Source of the DNA: Rudanella paleaurantiibacter
GTDB taxonomy: Bacteria; Bacteroidota; Bacteroidia; Cytophagales; Spirosomataceae
Direction: 5' to 3'
Length of the DNA: 64,000 bases
Assembly (NCBI RefSeq): GCF_009184635.1
Contig: NZ_WELI01000009.1
Location: 62,001-126,000 of the forward strand
The position numbers were made by a program, and so were the translations under genes. Positions 8,230 to 16,016 of this stretch are shown here, piece by piece; the first letter of the stretch is position 1; each line of letters begins with the position of its first letter. The notes under the pieces are model-generated. The model searched no databases, was not told the DNA's origin, and was given only the letters and a program-made list of their open reading frames with translations.

Positions 8230-10488
8230 ATGCCCACTTTTTACCAACAGACTCGTTTTAAGCTACTTATTGCCGTTCTGTTCCTGCTAAGCTGGACTAC
8301 CGTACGGGCTACTCACATTGTGGGCGGAGAACTGGAACTCCAGTATTTGGGGGCCTCCAGCACGTTCTCACACCGCATCAACATGAACCTCTATTTCGAC
8401 GATATCAACGGGAACCGAGGAGCCGTCGATCAGACTGTGTTTGTGTATGTTTTTAGGAAACGCGATAACGGATACGAAGGACGGGTAGCCCTACCGCTTG
8501 TGGGCGATACGTTTGTCAACTACTCCAACGCAGCCTGCGCTATCGGCAACCTGCGTACCCGTTTACTCCGGTACAGTATCGACGTGACGTTCTCCAATAA
8601 TTTTAGCGACCCCGAAGGCTATTACATGGTTTGGGAACGGTGCTGCCGCAACAATTCCATCGCCAATATTATCAATCCGGGGGGAGCGGGCTCTACCTTC
8701 TGGCTCGAGTTTGCCGCACCCTGGCAAAACAGCCGACCGTTTGTCAACTCAACGCCTTCGTTCGGTATCGCCAAGGGCGACTATATATGCACCAACCGGC
8801 CCTTTAGTTTTGATTTCAGCGCCCGCGATGCCGACGGCGATAGCCTGGTGTATTCGATGGCTACTCCGCTCAACGGATACAGTACGGCCACTGTACCCGA
8901 CCCCAGCCAGAGCAATAGTGTGCGCGGGGGCCCCTACCCGCTTGTCAGCTGGGCACCGGGCCTATCGGCTACCAACGCCATTCCGGGAACGCAACCCCTC
9001 CGTGTCGACCCTCGCACGGGACTACTTACCGTTGTGGCCAATACGCCGGGTTTGTACGTTTTCTCGGTATTGGTAGAGGAATACCGCCGAACAGCCGGGC
9101 GGCCCCCGGTTCGGATTGGGCAAGTCCGGCGCGACTTCCAGCTCCAGGTGGTCGATTGCCCGCCCAACGACCCACCCCGGATTCTGATGAAACCGCAGGG
9201 CGCGAAAGAATACTACAAACGCGGCACGGTACTGACCATCAACGAAGCCGACCAGAACTGCCTCACGCTATTCCTGACCGACCCCAATCCGAACCAGCGC
9301 ATCACCATTACCAACGCCAGCGGCACCCTGCCGGGCCTTTCGCTTACTCCCAACATCGTAACTACCCGCACCGGTACCGATACCGTCAGGGCCGAGTTCT
9401 GCTTTGGCCGCTGCCTCACCAACGGGGTAAGCGGACGGGTAACGCTCGCGATTCGGGCTACCGACGAAAGCTGCCCGCAAGGATTGACCGATACCCTGCT
9501 AGTTCAGCTAAACGTGATTGCTGCCCCAATTAACCGGCCTCGGGTGGTCACCACGCTCCCGCAAGACAAAGCCCAGGTGACAGTGGGTGGTTCGCTCTCG
9601 TTTAACGTAGTTGGCACCGATCAGGATAATGATATTGTCTCGGTACAGGCTATTGGGCGAGGGTTTACGCTCGCATCGGCCAATATGAGTTTTGCTACGG
9701 GCTCGGGCTCGGGCCGCATTACCCAACCGTTCGTCTGGCGTCCGAGCTGTACGCAGGCCACACGCGGAAAATACCTCGTCGATTTTGTGGTGACCAAAAC
9801 CCGCTGCAACCGTACTCTCCGTGACACCGTTACCGTCGACCTGACGGCCGTGGGGCTACCCAGCCAACCGCCCACCATCCGCACCAGCCTTCCTAATCCG
9901 GTTATCGAACTAACGCTTAATCCGGCCGATGAAACCCGCTCAACGATCCAGTTCGATGTGTTGGGCAACGATCCCGACCGTGACTCCATCCGGCTCACGG
10001 GTACCGTTCGTGGAGGTAGTATGGCCGATTTGGGCGTCAGCTGGCGTGATCTGTTCGGTCGGCCCTCGCTCCAGTCGGGCTTCCTGTGGCAACCGTCCTG
10101 CGAACTCCTCCAGGGTAAAGAAGAAGCTACGTTTGTGTTCGACTTTGTGGCCGACGACCGGAGCTGTCAGCCCAAACACGCCGATACAACCTCCGTAACG
10201 GTTCGCCTGAAAAACCCAACCGTGGATTACACCCTGAATATCCCGAACGTATTTACCCCCAACAACGACGGTATCAATGATTTCTGGTCGGTAGCCGACC
10301 TACCCGCCGACAATTGTTCGGAGCAGTTTCAGTCGGTCGAGATTGTCAATCGGTGGGGTCAGGTGGTATATCGAACCAAAGACCGCAACTTCCGCTGGAC
10401 GGGAGCCAACACAACACCGGGAGTCTACTATTATCTCATTAAGTACACCCGGCAACAGTGGAAAGGTACCGTAACCTTATACAGGTAA
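8230..10488 (+). CDS. Large secreted protein with gliding-motility C-terminal domain
   Basis: Exported 752-residue cell-surface protein. A signal peptide (LLIAVLFLLSWTTVRA) precedes THIVGGELELQYL, a start shared by many secreted Bacteroidota proteins. The body has repeated cadherin/Ig-like beta-sandwich segments with GxDxDxD-type turns (DADGDSLVY, DQDNDIVS, DPDRDSIRL). The end is a classic gliding motility-associated C-terminal domain: NVFTPNNDGINDFW, the RWGQVVY turn and GVYYYLIKYT, a type B signal for T9SS export. The ATG at 8230 is used; a GTG at 8206 would add eight residues. It is divergent from rlmD. Adhesin or motility role is inference. Confidence 0.87.
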   Translation: MPTFYQQTRFKLLIAVLFLLSWTTVRATHIVGGELELQYLGASSTFSHRINMNLYFDDINGNRGAVDQTVFVYVFRKRDNGYEGRVALPLVGDTFVNYSNAACAIGNLRTRLLRYSIDVTFSNNFSDPEGYYMVWERCCRNNSIANIINPGGAGSTFWLEFAAPWQNSRPFVNSTPSFGIAKGDYICTNRPFSFDFSARDADGDSLVYSMATPLNGYSTATVPDPSQSNSVRGGPYPLVSWAPGLSATNAIPGTQPLRVDPRTGLLTVVANTPGLYVFSVLVEEYRRTAGRPPVRIGQVRRDFQLQVVDCPPNDPPRILMKPQGAKEYYKRGTVLTINEADQNCLTLFLTDPNPNQRITITNASGTLPGLSLTPNIVTTRTGTDTVRAEFCFGRCLTNGVSGRVTLAIRATDESCPQGLTDTLLVQLNVIAAPINRPRVVTTLPQDKAQVTVGGSLSFNVVGTDQDNDIVSVQAIGRGFTLASANMSFATGSGSGRITQPFVWRPSCTQATRGKYLVDFVVTKTRCNRTLRDTVTVDLTAVGLPSQPPTIRTSLPNPVIELTLNPADETRSTIQFDVLGNDPDRDSIRLTGTVRGGSMADLGVSWRDLFGRPSLQSGFLWQPSCELLQGKEEATFVFDFVADDRSCQPKHADTTSVTVRLKNPTVDYTLNIPNVFTPNNDGINDFWSVADLPADNCSEQFQSVEIVNRWGQVVYRTKDRNFRWTGANTTPGVYYYLIKYTRQQWKGTVTLYR

Positions 10489-10520
10489 GGGGTAAAGCCG
10501 GTATCACGCGGCCTGGTGCC

Positions 10521-10529
10521 TATCTTTGC
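10521..10529 (+). promoter_or_regulatory. TATCTTTGC promoter box of SDR gene
   Basis: Exact match to the TAnnTTTG(C) -7 consensus, 20 nt upstream of the ATG at 10550. It overlaps the TTG at 10526 that would otherwise be read as the start, which argues for the downstream ATG. Confidence 0.65.
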
Positions 10530-10549
10530 GGTTTAACGTCACCCACTCT

Positions 10550-11359
10550 ATGCAACAAAAAGTTGTCCTGATTACCGGCGCTTCGTCTGGAATCGGGCGG
10601 GCGCTGGCCTTCGCATTTGGTAAGGAAGGAGCCTCTATCGTGATTTGCGCCCGTAAGCCTGATGCGCTCACTACTGTCAGCCAGGAATTAACCGAGGCAG
10701 GCATTAACAATCTCGCTCTCACGGCCGATGTCAGTGTACAGGCCGACGTTGTCAAACTGATTGATGAAGCCGTGGCCCACTACGGCCGGTTGGATATTCT
10801 GATCAACAATGCCGGCATTACTATGCGCTCGATGGTTGTTGACGCCGACCCTGAAGTGTTCCGCAAAGTGATGGACATCAATTATATGGGCACCGTGTAC
10901 GCGACGCGCTACGCCTTACCGCATATCCTGAAAACAAAAGGCTCGATTGTCGGAATTTCGTCAATTGCGGGGTATCGGGGTTTACCGGTTCGGGCGGGCT
11001 ATTCGGCGTCTAAATTTGCTATGAATGGCTTTTTGGAAGCTCTCCGCACCGAGTTGCTGCATTCGGGCGTGCATGTGCTGACGGCTTGCCCAGGCTTTAC
11101 CAGCTCAAACATCCGCACGGCGGCCCTCGACGCATCGGGGCACGAAGCAGGCGAAACCGTGCGCGACGAAGAAAAAATGATGAGTGCCGAAGAGTGTGCC
11201 GACCATATTCTGCGCGCAGTGAAACACCGGAAGCGCGAGCTTGTTCTGACAGCACAGGGCAAACTGACTGTTTTCCTGAACAAGCTTTTCCCCAAACTCA
11301 CCGACACCCTCGTGTACAACACGCTGGCTAAAGAAAAGAACTCGCCCCTGAAACGGTAA
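10550..11359 (+). CDS. SDR family oxidoreductase
   Basis: Classical short-chain dehydrogenase/reductase of 269 residues. The Rossmann motif TGASSGIG (about residues 11-18), NNAG near residue 90, the catalytic Ser in ISSIAGY and the YSASK Tyr/Lys pair near 155-159 are all present. CPGFTSSNIR follows as expected. It probably uses NAD(P)H on an alcohol or ketone substrate that cannot be named. The last ~45 residues are a basic amphipathic extension (KHRKRELVL...). The start at ATG 10550 is fixed by the promoter box at 10521-10529. Confidence 0.9.
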   Translation: MQQKVVLITGASSGIGRALAFAFGKEGASIVICARKPDALTTVSQELTEAGINNLALTADVSVQADVVKLIDEAVAHYGRLDILINNAGITMRSMVVDADPEVFRKVMDINYMGTVYATRYALPHILKTKGSIVGISSIAGYRGLPVRAGYSASKFAMNGFLEALRTELLHSGVHVLTACPGFTSSNIRTAALDASGHEAGETVRDEEKMMSAEECADHILRAVKHRKRELVLTAQGKLTVFLNKLFPKLTDTLVYNTLAKEKNSPLKR

Positions 11360-11392
11360 GGTTACAGAGCCGACGCATCACAACGCGCCCCT

Positions 11393-12118
11393 TTAAATAA
11401 GCCAAACCTGATCTTTACGGACGTAGTACAGCCGATCGTTCCAGAAGATACGGAGCCAAATATCTTCACTACCGAGAATATTCACCTTGTGGCCGCGCCC
11501 GATCACCTCCGATACGGGTGCGGCTGCCGAAGGTTGTTGCCGTAGATACACCCGATCGCGGCTCGTAATGCCTGACCGGTAACCCTCGGGCAAATTGACA
11601 AACAAAAGCAATGTAATCAGGTATAGTAGCACGACCCACTTGTGCCGGGCAGGTGAAAACTCCTTGCGGGCCATCTTCAGCACGAGTATCACAAAAACGT
11701 ATATACCCAAGCCAAGCAGAAACAGCAATAAGTAAATACCGTACTGCTTATAGAATAAATAAAAATAATTGAGGTCATCGGTTTCATAACCAATCAACCC
11801 ATTCGACCGAGCCACCTCATTCATCTTCCGCAGTACTGATTCGTTCGGGTGACGATCAAAAAAAATTTGCAGGTAGAAAAGGACCCGGGCCGGATCGTTG
11901 TTCCGTTCGGCGGCATACGCCAGCTTAAGCAGTACCGGATCGGTAGCCATCTGACCCTCAGCCAATGCCGCTTCGTAAAGCAGAACAGCATCGTCTAAAC
12001 GACCCAGCGCGAAGAGCGAATCAGCCGTTCGTAACGACACCGCGCCCCAGCTTGTAAACACGAGTTGACAAAGAAAAAAAACGAGAAATAGGCTTTTTTT
12101 GAGAGTAGGGGCTTGCAT
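11393..12118 (-). CDS. TPR and SH3 domain membrane protein (BatE-like)
   Basis: A 241-residue envelope protein. The order is: signal or anchor (KKSLFLVFFLCQLVFTSWG), a short TPR-like helical region (about 30-110), one transmembrane segment (IYLLLFLLGLGIYVFVILVL), a second short hydrophobic stretch, and a C-terminal bacterial SH3 domain (about 180-241, VYLRQQPSAAAPVSEVIGRG). The arrangement resembles BatE of the Bacteroidota aerotolerance clusters, but no other bat gene is nearby, so this is only a likeness. The start is ATG 12118; longer frames run antisense through the tRNA genes and are spurious. Confidence 0.75.
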   Translation of the reverse strand: MQAPTLKKSLFLVFFLCQLVFTSWGAVSLRTADSLFALGRLDDAVLLYEAALAEGQMATDPVLLKLAYAAERNNDPARVLFYLQIFFDRHPNESVLRKMNEVARSNGLIGYETDDLNYFYLFYKQYGIYLLLFLLGLGIYVFVILVLKMARKEFSPARHKWVVLLYLITLLLFVNLPEGYRSGITSRDRVYLRQQPSAAAPVSEVIGRGHKVNILGSEDIWLRIFWNDRLYYVRKDQVWLI

Positions 12119-12135
12119 TGAATAAATAAAGGGCA

Positions 12136-12143
12136 TACTTTTG
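12136..12143 (+). promoter_or_regulatory. -7 box for tandem tRNA-Lys genes
   Basis: TACTTTTG (TAnnTTTG) lies about 53 nt before the first tRNA-Lys, with TTG at 12114-12116 nineteen nt upstream as a -33 element. It overlaps the 5' side of the divergent SH3 gene. Confidence 0.6.
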
Positions 12144-12196
12144 CACCACGATTTCAGAAAGCAGTCACGATTGCCAACTGAAATACAAAAGTAATC

Positions 12197-12269
12197 GATC
12201 TGGTAGCTCAGCTGGTAGAGCAATACACTTTTAATGTATGGGTCCTGGGTTCGAATCCCAGCCGGATCA
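12197..12269 (+). tRNA. tRNA-Lys (TTT anticodon), copy 1
   Basis: 73-nt cloverleaf: acceptor GATCTGG pairs with CCGGATC (one G-T), the D-arm contains AGCTCAGCTGGTAGAGC, the anticodon loop is CTTTTAA with anticodon TTT, and the T-arm is CTGGG-TTCGAAT-CCCAG. The discriminator is A, followed by CCA at 12270-12272, so this copy happens to encode its 3' CCA. Confidence 0.97.
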
Positions 12270-12332
12270 CCAAAGTAACAGTAACCAGTAGCAACGCTCA
12301 GTTTATTCTCTGACTGACCTTGCAAACTAACC

Positions 12333-12405
12333 GATCTGGTAGCTCAGCTGGTAGAGCAATACACTTTTAATGTATGGGTCCTGGGTTCGAATCCCAGCCG
12401 GATCA
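12333..12405 (+). tRNA. tRNA-Lys (TTT anticodon), copy 2
   Basis: Identical in all 73 positions to the copy 63 nt upstream. Here the discriminator A is followed by CGA, so CCA must be added enzymatically. The shared promoter upstream and the terminator downstream suggest one dicistronic tRNA transcript. Confidence 0.97.
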
Positions 12406-12410
12406 CGAAG

Positions 12411-12440
12411 AAGCCCCGACCTCGGGGCTTTCGTGTTTTT
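12411..12440 (+). terminator. Terminator after tRNA-Lys pair
   Basis: AAGCCCCGA (12411-12419) pairs with TCGGGGCTT (12422-12430), followed by TCGTGTTTTT. A compact intrinsic terminator six nt after the second tRNA. Confidence 0.88.
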
Positions 12441-12501
12441 AGCCGATTTGACAATCCTGAGCATAGGACAAGTTTCTTTTTCTGACCGGTCGGCGGCCCG
12501 G

Positions 12502-12563
12502 AGGATTACAGGATAAACAGGATTTTCTCCGGCCTGAGTAAATCCTGTTTATCCTGTAATCCT
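12502..12563. repeat. 24-bp perfect inverted repeat
   Basis: Arms 12502-12525 and 12540-12563 are exact reverse complements (core ACAGGATAAACAGGATT) around 14 nt. TCTGAC/GTCAGA at 12481-12486 and 12563-12568 extend the symmetry. It lies in the spacer downstream of the tRNAs and of the DUF3127 gene. A dispersed repeat unit is more likely than a terminator. Confidence 0.65.
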
Positions 12564-12756
12564 GTCAGAAATTTTTTTTGGCAAACCTGCTGTAATGAAC
12601 TTCTCCTACAACCGGCAGAACAATACACGTTTACTGTTGGCACCAGGCAGTCGCTCACATACATATATCTGTGCGCACCAACACGCAACAGGGCCGACAG
12701 ACTGAGAACGGTGCGTTCTCTATCTATCGGCCCTGTGTGTAAACTATCGGTTCTGC

Positions 12757-13170
12757 TTAGAACGGCAAATCGTTCGTCTCTTCATCAAACGAAGTGCTGC
12801 TGAACGGCATCGGCGACGAAGCTGCCCGCGCCTGCGGAGCCGACGCCCCCGACGACTGACGCGGTGCGCCCGCTGCTGCCGGAGCCGCACTACCATTGTC
12901 GAGTTCGACGCGCCACGCCCGAGCTTCGGTGTACCAACGCTCGTTGTATTCGCGCGACTCCACGTTAAAGGTCACTTTGAGGGTATCGCCCAGCGCGAAC
13001 TGTTTCAGATCGTCCGTTTTGTCGCCCCAAATAGACAGACACACCATCTTAGGGAATTGTGAATCGGCTGTTTCGATAACAAACTCCTGCTTTTTCCAGG
13101 CTCCGTTCCGTCCCTGACCCGTTACTTCCGGCAACAACTTGTGCAGCTTACCGACTAATTCTAATGCCAT
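12757..13170 (-). CDS. DUF3127 protein with SSB-like C-terminal tail
   Basis: A 137-residue cytoplasmic protein. Residues 1-95 match DUF3127, a Bacteroidota family with predicted OB-fold: LVGKLHKLLPEVTGQG, KKQEFVIET, FNVESREYNERWYTEARAW. The remainder is a flexible Ala/Gly/Ser/Pro linker ending in acidic DEETNDLPF. That layout (OB-fold, disordered linker, acidic tail ending in Pro-Phe) is how single-stranded DNA-binding protein SSB is built, whose tail ends DDDIPF and recruits repair proteins. Nucleic-acid binding is inference. It stands alone between tRNA genes. Confidence 0.85.
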   Translation of the reverse strand: MALELVGKLHKLLPEVTGQGRNGAWKKQEFVIETADSQFPKMVCLSIWGDKTDDLKQFALGDTLKVTFNVESREYNERWYTEARAWRVELDNGSAAPAAAGAPRQSSGASAPQARAASSPMPFSSTSFDEETNDLPF

Positions 13171-13433
13171 AATGATTGATCCAAAAATCGGGTTTGTGAG
13201 AGGCTGAGCTAACTGACCAGCCCCGCCCGTATGCGCTTAAATGAAGGTCTAAATTACAAAATTTTGGTCATTTTTCGGCTTTTTTTGACAATTTTTATGG
13301 GCTGTTTTACCCCCAAAATAAGCACTTCATCCCGTGATTACGAATTAGTTATAGGGCCCGAAGCGACTAACTGGTAATAGGGTCATTGGGGTGAATTATC
13401 TATCTACGGGTTGACAAAGCTATTCTACTGCCC

Positions 13434-13442
13434 TATATTTGC
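13434..13442 (+). promoter_or_regulatory. Promoter of tRNA-Leu
   Basis: TATATTTGC is an exact TAnnTTTG -7 box, 17 nt before the tRNA. TTGAC at 13411-13415 lies about 18 nt upstream as the -33 element. Confidence 0.72.
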
Positions 13443-13459
13443 ACCCAGTTCAAGGAAAT

Positions 13460-13541
13460 GGCCACGTGGTGAAACTGGTAGACACGCCATCTTGAGGGGG
13501 TGGTGCTTCACGGCATGGGAGTTCGAGTCTCCCCGTGGTCA
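13460..13541 (+). tRNA. tRNA-Leu (GAG anticodon)
   Basis: 82-nt class II tRNA with a long variable arm. The acceptor GGCCACG pairs with CGTGGTC (one G-T), the D-loop has GGTAGACAC, and the anticodon stem CCATC/GGTGG (with G-T pairs) frames loop TTGAGGG with GAG at positions 34-36. The T-arm is GGGAG-TTCGAGT-CTCCC. CCA is not encoded. Confidence 0.96.
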
Positions 13542-13558
13542 CTCAAGAAACAGATTAT

Positions 13559-13598
13559 GAGCCGCTTACACATTGATGTAAGCGGCTCTTTTCGTTTC
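13559..13598 (+). terminator. Terminator after tRNA-Leu
   Basis: GAGCCGCTTACA (13559-13570) pairs with TGTAAGCGGCTC (13577-13588) around CATTGA and is followed by TTTTCGTTT. Confidence 0.9.
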
Positions 13599-13891
13599 CG
13601 GTTGATGCGATGGTTGAGGTATTCCTTTTTGTTTAATCTGATTATCCAGCGACGAAGGAAAAACACCTACCTCCGGTAAAATAGGACATGAAAAAACCGC
13701 CAACCTGATGGGGTGGCGGTCAAGAGTATTCGTAGAGAGCTGTCAACTTTGTACAGTACAACCAATCAAAAACAGGCTAATTTATACTTTCCGAAGGTGA
13801 GCTATATAGCTCACCTTATGTTATTAAATTATTCTAATATTGACTACCTGACTCTTTAATCTTGTGTTAGAAAAGTTTTAATCCTACAGAA
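13599..13891. other. AT-rich spacer with palindromes
   Basis: No gene seen. It contains a small hairpin (ACCGCCA.../...TGGCGGT, about 13697-13721) and a perfect 24-bp palindrome at 13794-13817 (AAGGTGAGCTAT and its inverse). The latter lies 75 nt before the next gene and may be an operator or a terminator. Confidence 0.4.
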
Positions 13892-14155
13892 ATGTCAAAA
13901 CTGAAAGTAATCTTGATTACAGTAATGCTGTTTGTAATTGATTTATTTGTGTATTTTGCTTTAGGGATTGCTCTAATGGATTACGATGATAACTATGATG
14001 AATCAAAAGGTGAATATTGGAGCTGGAATAGTTTGACGCTATTTGACAAAACTATTATAGTTACTTTAAATATTTGGAGTATCCTTAATGTGATAGCAGT
14101 TGTCTTTTTACTCTATAAAGGGTACAAAAAAATGAGGTATAAATCTGTTGTATAA
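13892..14155 (+). CDS. Small two-helix membrane protein, unknown
   Basis: I do not recognise this 87-residue protein. It has two predicted membrane helices (VILITVMLFVIDLFVYFALG at about 6-25 and LNIWSILNVIAVVFLLYKG at about 60-78). Between them lies a Tyr/Asp/Glu-rich loop (MDYDDNYDESKGEYWSW). Codon use is markedly A/T-rich compared with neighbours, which suggests recent acquisition. It stands alone downstream of tRNA-Leu. Confidence 0.55.
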   Translation: MSKLKVILITVMLFVIDLFVYFALGIALMDYDDNYDESKGEYWSWNSLTLFDKTIIVTLNIWSILNVIAVVFLLYKGYKKMRYKSVV

Positions 14156-14225
14156 GTGAGTATTATGTTATCAACCCATTCAAGTACGACCATCAAGATA
14201 CAACGCTGATGCTTCTATCGCAAGC

Positions 14226-14402
14226 CTACCTCCCCTCCAGCCACTCCTTCATACCCTGTAACATATTCTATAGCAGGGCCTCCATCAATTTAGAGATCGC
14301 TCCGTAGATCAGTTTGCCCCCACGGGCTTTTAAAACGAGCCTTTCCGTATTTCACCTATCGTGATAGGCTTGGTGAGTATTTAGTAAACCATCAGACAAA
14401 GT
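14226..14402 (-). pseudogene. Possible decayed coding remnant
   Basis: One minus-strand frame reads coherently for about 57 codons but has two in-frame stops: a segment ending AYHDR, then NTERLVLKARGGKLIYGAI.. up to MEALL, then NMLQGMKEWLEGR and a final TAG. The composition is protein-like, with a Lys/Glu-rich C-terminus. It lies directly downstream of the DUF5946 gene. No family was recognised, and chance is possible. Confidence 0.25.
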
Positions 14403-14450
14403 CCCCCGCTAAATGCGTCAAAGTAGGTATTTATGGATCATGTGTTACGG

Positions 14451-14981
14451 CTAATGATACCTGGTCAGGAACGTATCGGCTATCAATGAGACGAGATGAT
14501 GATGGTCGCTATATGACGTGTAGACATCCATTGCCCATTGTCGTACCAGTCTGACACAATCCTGAGTCGAAGTAAGACCCACTAAATCTGACGTTGTCAG
14601 ATTGCCCCTGTGTTGCAAAGGAGGAGGTGTCAGAAACTCTTTTTTGTTTTTCTTATACTGGTTTATAACTACGCTCAACAAAGGGGTTTTTAGGTAGGTC
14701 CATTGGACTTCCTTCTCAAATATCAGAAACAACCTTGTCAAATGAATATGATTGTTCCAGGGGCCATGAATCTCGCTATGCTGTAAAGCCATGGCATCCA
14801 CACTTAAAAAGCGGGTTTGGTAGAAGAGCGGATTATTGAAGTCAAGGAGTTCAACTAGGTGGTGAGCATTGGCGTGACATTCAAAAACGCCCCCAGCAAC
14901 ATTGGCCCCACAAAACTGACAATCTCCCTGGCTCTGTAAGGTAATACCATTTTTGAGCGCGTAATCGATCAAATCTTGCAT
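14451..14981 (-). CDS. DUF5946-like protein with metal-binding motifs
   Basis: A 176-residue soluble protein. The N-terminus has CQFCGANVAGGVFEC (residues 22-36), then HHLVELLDF, FLSVDAMALQHSE and HGPWNNHIHLTRL. This Cys-x2-Cys ... Cys ... VDAxxxQH layout matches DUF5946, a family of unknown function with a probable zinc site. A His-rich stretch (SDHHHLVSL) is near the C-terminus. It is isolated in a low-GC patch, so acquisition by transfer is plausible. No function can be assigned. Confidence 0.7.
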   Translation of the reverse strand: MQDLIDYALKNGITLQSQGDCQFCGANVAGGVFECHANAHHLVELLDFNNPLFYQTRFLSVDAMALQHSEIHGPWNNHIHLTRLFLIFEKEVQWTYLKTPLLSVVINQYKKNKKEFLTPPPLQHRGNLTTSDLVGLTSTQDCVRLVRQWAMDVYTSYSDHHHLVSLIADTFLTRYH

Positions 14982-15073
14982 AGGTCAGGTAAATGTACGT
15001 TGTGACACAAGTTCTGTTACAGCCCAAACTTTATAATTGACCTCAACCCTGCGTTTACTTAACCAATTGGGTT

Positions 15074-15214
15074 TTAGTCGAACCAAAACTTGCGTTTACT
15101 CGCCAATAAAACAAGGGCAACTATCAGGCCGACTACTGAAGCACTGGAAAAGCCAACCATACCAAAGTAGGCACTAACCATCAATAGCGTGACTATTAGA
15201 TTCGTGGGTTTCAT
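15074..15214 (-). CDS. 46-residue putative membrane miniprotein
   Basis: A short frame starting ATG at 15214 and ending TAA at 15074-15076 encodes 46 residues: MKPTNLIVTLLMVSAYFGMV, a short polar link (SSAS), a second hydrophobic run (VVGLIVALVLL), and the basic end ASKRKFWFD. The two-helix hairpin with a positive, aromatic tail looks like a genuine small membrane protein. No ribosome site or promoter is evident, so the call rests on protein character alone. Confidence 0.45.
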   Translation of the reverse strand: MKPTNLIVTLLMVSAYFGMVGFSSASVVGLIVALVLLASKRKFWFD

Positions 15215-15444
15215 TTGGATTTGTGGAGGTGGTATAACCTGAGTAGCTAAATCACACTCGTAATATACAACGCAAGTAGTAACACCCCTAACTCTCCCCT
15301 ATCAAACAGTCATTCATCTGTAGCTTCGCCCCTCTAACAGCCGACCCCAGTCAACTCCGTTTGTGAATCTTCCCAAACGCATTCCGTCGGCTAAACTTTG
15401 CCGCCTATTGAGCCTACGGCCAATCCGGTTTCGATAACACACCT

Positions 15445-15452
15445 TACTTTTG
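15445..15452 (+). promoter_or_regulatory. -7 box of the response regulator gene
   Basis: TACTTTTG, an exact TAnnTTTG match, lies 40 nt before the ATG at 15493. The leader would be about 35 nt. Confidence 0.55.
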
Positions 15453-15492
15453 GACAATTTACGATACAGTTTCTCACTAATTACTACGTAGA

Positions 15493-15936
15493 ATGTCTCT
15501 CCACGGCCCGATTATTTCTATTGAAGACGATGACGACGATCAACTAATTATCAGCGATATAATCGGTCGGCTGGGCCTACCTAACCCGGTGCGGTTTTTC
15601 CGTACCGGGTTCGATGCGCTCCAGTATCTGGCTGCAACACCCGAAACACCTTTTCTGATTCTGTGCGATATCCGAATGCCACTCATGGATGGCATCGACC
15701 TACGCCAGCGCATCAACGAAGATGAGTATCTACGCCAAAAGGCGATTCCGTTTGTGTATTATACCTCTACCAGCCGGGCAGAAGACCTTCAGGAGCAAGT
15801 CAATTTTGCGTATCAGCTGAGCGTACAGGGCTTTTTCAGGAAGGCTACTGGTCTGGATGCTGTGGAGGGACAACTCCGGCTCATTATTGAGTACTGGCAG
15901 AACTGCCTTCACCCCAACTCAACCTCGGCGGGCTGA
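15493..15936 (+). CDS. Single-domain response regulator (CheY-like)
   Basis: A receiver-only signalling protein of 147 residues. The acidic pocket IEDDDDDQ is at 9-16, the phosphoacceptor Asp59 in LILCDIRMPLMDG, the switch Thr91 in YYTSTS, and the conserved Lys117 in FFRKAT. There is no output domain, so it must act by protein contact. No histidine kinase is encoded nearby, so its partner lies elsewhere. Stand-alone regulators of this kind are numerous in Cytophagales. Its own promoter box is at 15445. Confidence 0.9.
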   Translation: MSLHGPIISIEDDDDDQLIISDIIGRLGLPNPVRFFRTGFDALQYLAATPETPFLILCDIRMPLMDGIDLRQRINEDEYLRQKAIPFVYYTSTSRAEDLQEQVNFAYQLSVQGFFRKATGLDAVEGQLRLIIEYWQNCLHPNSTSAG

Positions 15937-16008
15937 TTCACGAGCTTAGGCGCACACCGCACCCTAAGAAAGAAGACATTGCACCCGACGTAACTCGTAT
16001 TTTGGTGC

Positions 16009-16016
16009 TACTTTTG
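16009..16016 (+). promoter_or_regulatory. Candidate promoter of gtrA-like gene
   Basis: TACTTTTG fits TAnnTTTG but lies 196 nt before the GtrA start, and a -33 element is unclear. The leader would include two small hairpins (16020-16033 and about 16054-16078). Confidence 0.35.

Noticed and set aside
12119-12325. Upstream extension of the SH3 protein through the tRNA-Lys region
   Set aside because: The stretch AGIRTQDPYIKS... is the antisense of tRNA-Lys, a well-known false translation. The signal peptide starts at 12118.
13520-13541. tRNA-Leu 3' end as an attachment site
   Set aside because: I found no second copy of the tRNA end downstream and no integrase gene.
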